Assembly (NCBI GenBank): GCA_023435265.1
Contig: JAEYRZ010000155.1
Span: 1-23,586 of the forward strand
DNA: 23,586 nucleotides
Direction of reading: 5' to 3'
From: Pseudomonadota bacterium
GTDB taxonomy: Bacteria > Desulfobacterota > Desulfobacteria > Desulfobacterales > Desulfosarcinaceae
Under the pieces are notes generated by a model that saw only the letters and a program-made list of their open reading frames with translations, was not told the DNA's origin and made no database searches. The first letter of the stretch is position 1; each line of letters opens with the position of its first letter. A program made the position numbers and the translations under genes. Shown piece after piece: positions 23,447 through 23,586 of this stretch.

Positions 23447-23586
23447 TGGCCGCGAAACGCGTCGATCGCAAACAGCTGTTGAAAGAACCGGATGAATTCT
23501 TCACGACCACAGGCCGACTGATCAACTGGGTGAAGGCCCATCCCAGACCCGTGGCGTACGGGGTATGTGCTTTTCTCGTACTGATC
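23446..23586 (+). CDS. Membrane-anchored protein, N-terminus only (probable YfgM-like TPR protein)
   Basis: The start ATG 23446 overlaps the kinase TAA by one base, with GGAGG just upstream, so the genes are coupled. The 47 visible residues begin MAAKRVDRKQLLKEPDEFF, are basic, and end in the start of a hydrophobic segment (PVAYGVCAFLVLI). This is the shape of YfgM-type proteins: a short cytoplasmic tail, one membrane anchor, then periplasmic TPR repeats. The repeats themselves lie outside the window, so the product is a guess. Confidence 0.55.
   Translation, partial: MAAKRVDRKQLLKEPDEFFTTTGRLINWVKAHPRPVAYGVCAFLVLI

Noticed and set aside
1..23586. CRISPR arrays, rRNA genes, transposases
   Set aside because: No regularly spaced direct repeats, rRNA-like sequence or DDE/recombinase proteins were seen on either strand.

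Overview
The window looks like chromosomal DNA of a GC-rich, strictly respiratory or anaerobic Deltaproteobacterium-type organism, probably a sulfate reducer of the Desulfobacterota. This is an inference from gene content: an FAD/Fe-S oxidoreductase with HdrD/GlpC-type CCG motifs, cysteine-motif flavoproteins, FmdB zinc ribbons, a clear sigma-54 promoter and several PAS/GAF sensor kinases. No rRNA, CRISPR array, transposase or integrase is visible.

Layout. (1) 2-1270: the 3' part of a large FAD-linked, Fe-S oxidoreductase, then tRNA-Ala(CGC) with its terminator. (2) 1397-4785: a visibly less GC-rich segment directly behind the tRNA, with an alpha/beta hydrolase (minus strand), a zinc-independent MDR oxidoreductase, a DUF6946-like predicted nuclease and a truncated FmdB zinc ribbon at the edge. 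It reads like acquired or remodelled DNA. (3) 4828-6086: two translationally coupled flavodoxin-fold proteins; then a small zinc-ribbon protein (minus), and tRNA-Trp(CCA). (4) 6749-9259: a hybrid GAF-PAS-PAS histidine kinase with a C-terminal receiver (minus), preceded by a textbook sigma-54 promoter. (5) 9800-16738: a divergent module around an intergenic region of about 455 bp with two facing sigma-70 promoters. Leftward lie a thioredoxin-like/TPR/CsgG-like/FlgT_C-like periplasmic protein and a CsgG/FlgO-like lipoprotein. Rightward lies a 1348-residue multi-pass membrane protein of a family I cannot name. (6) 16803-20880: recN and an orphan multi-pass GAF histidine kinase. (7) 20957 to the end: a tight gene row of fmdB, a Fur-FeoA fusion regulator, a double-SH3b exported protein, a PfkB-family sugar/nucleoside kinase carrying an in-frame TGA, and the start of a membrane-anchored, probably TPR, protein.

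The best candidate for an undescribed system is region 5. Two adjacent proteins carry related CsgG-like domains. One is also fused to a thioredoxin fold that has lost its CxxC and to a FlgT_C-like end. Both are encoded opposite a giant inner-membrane protein with two large predicted periplasmic regions. Together they suggest an envelope-spanning complex of unknown purpose. Other points worth checking are the Fur-FeoA fusion, the in-frame TGA in the kinase, and the tRNA-adjacent segment with a gene remnant at its boundary.
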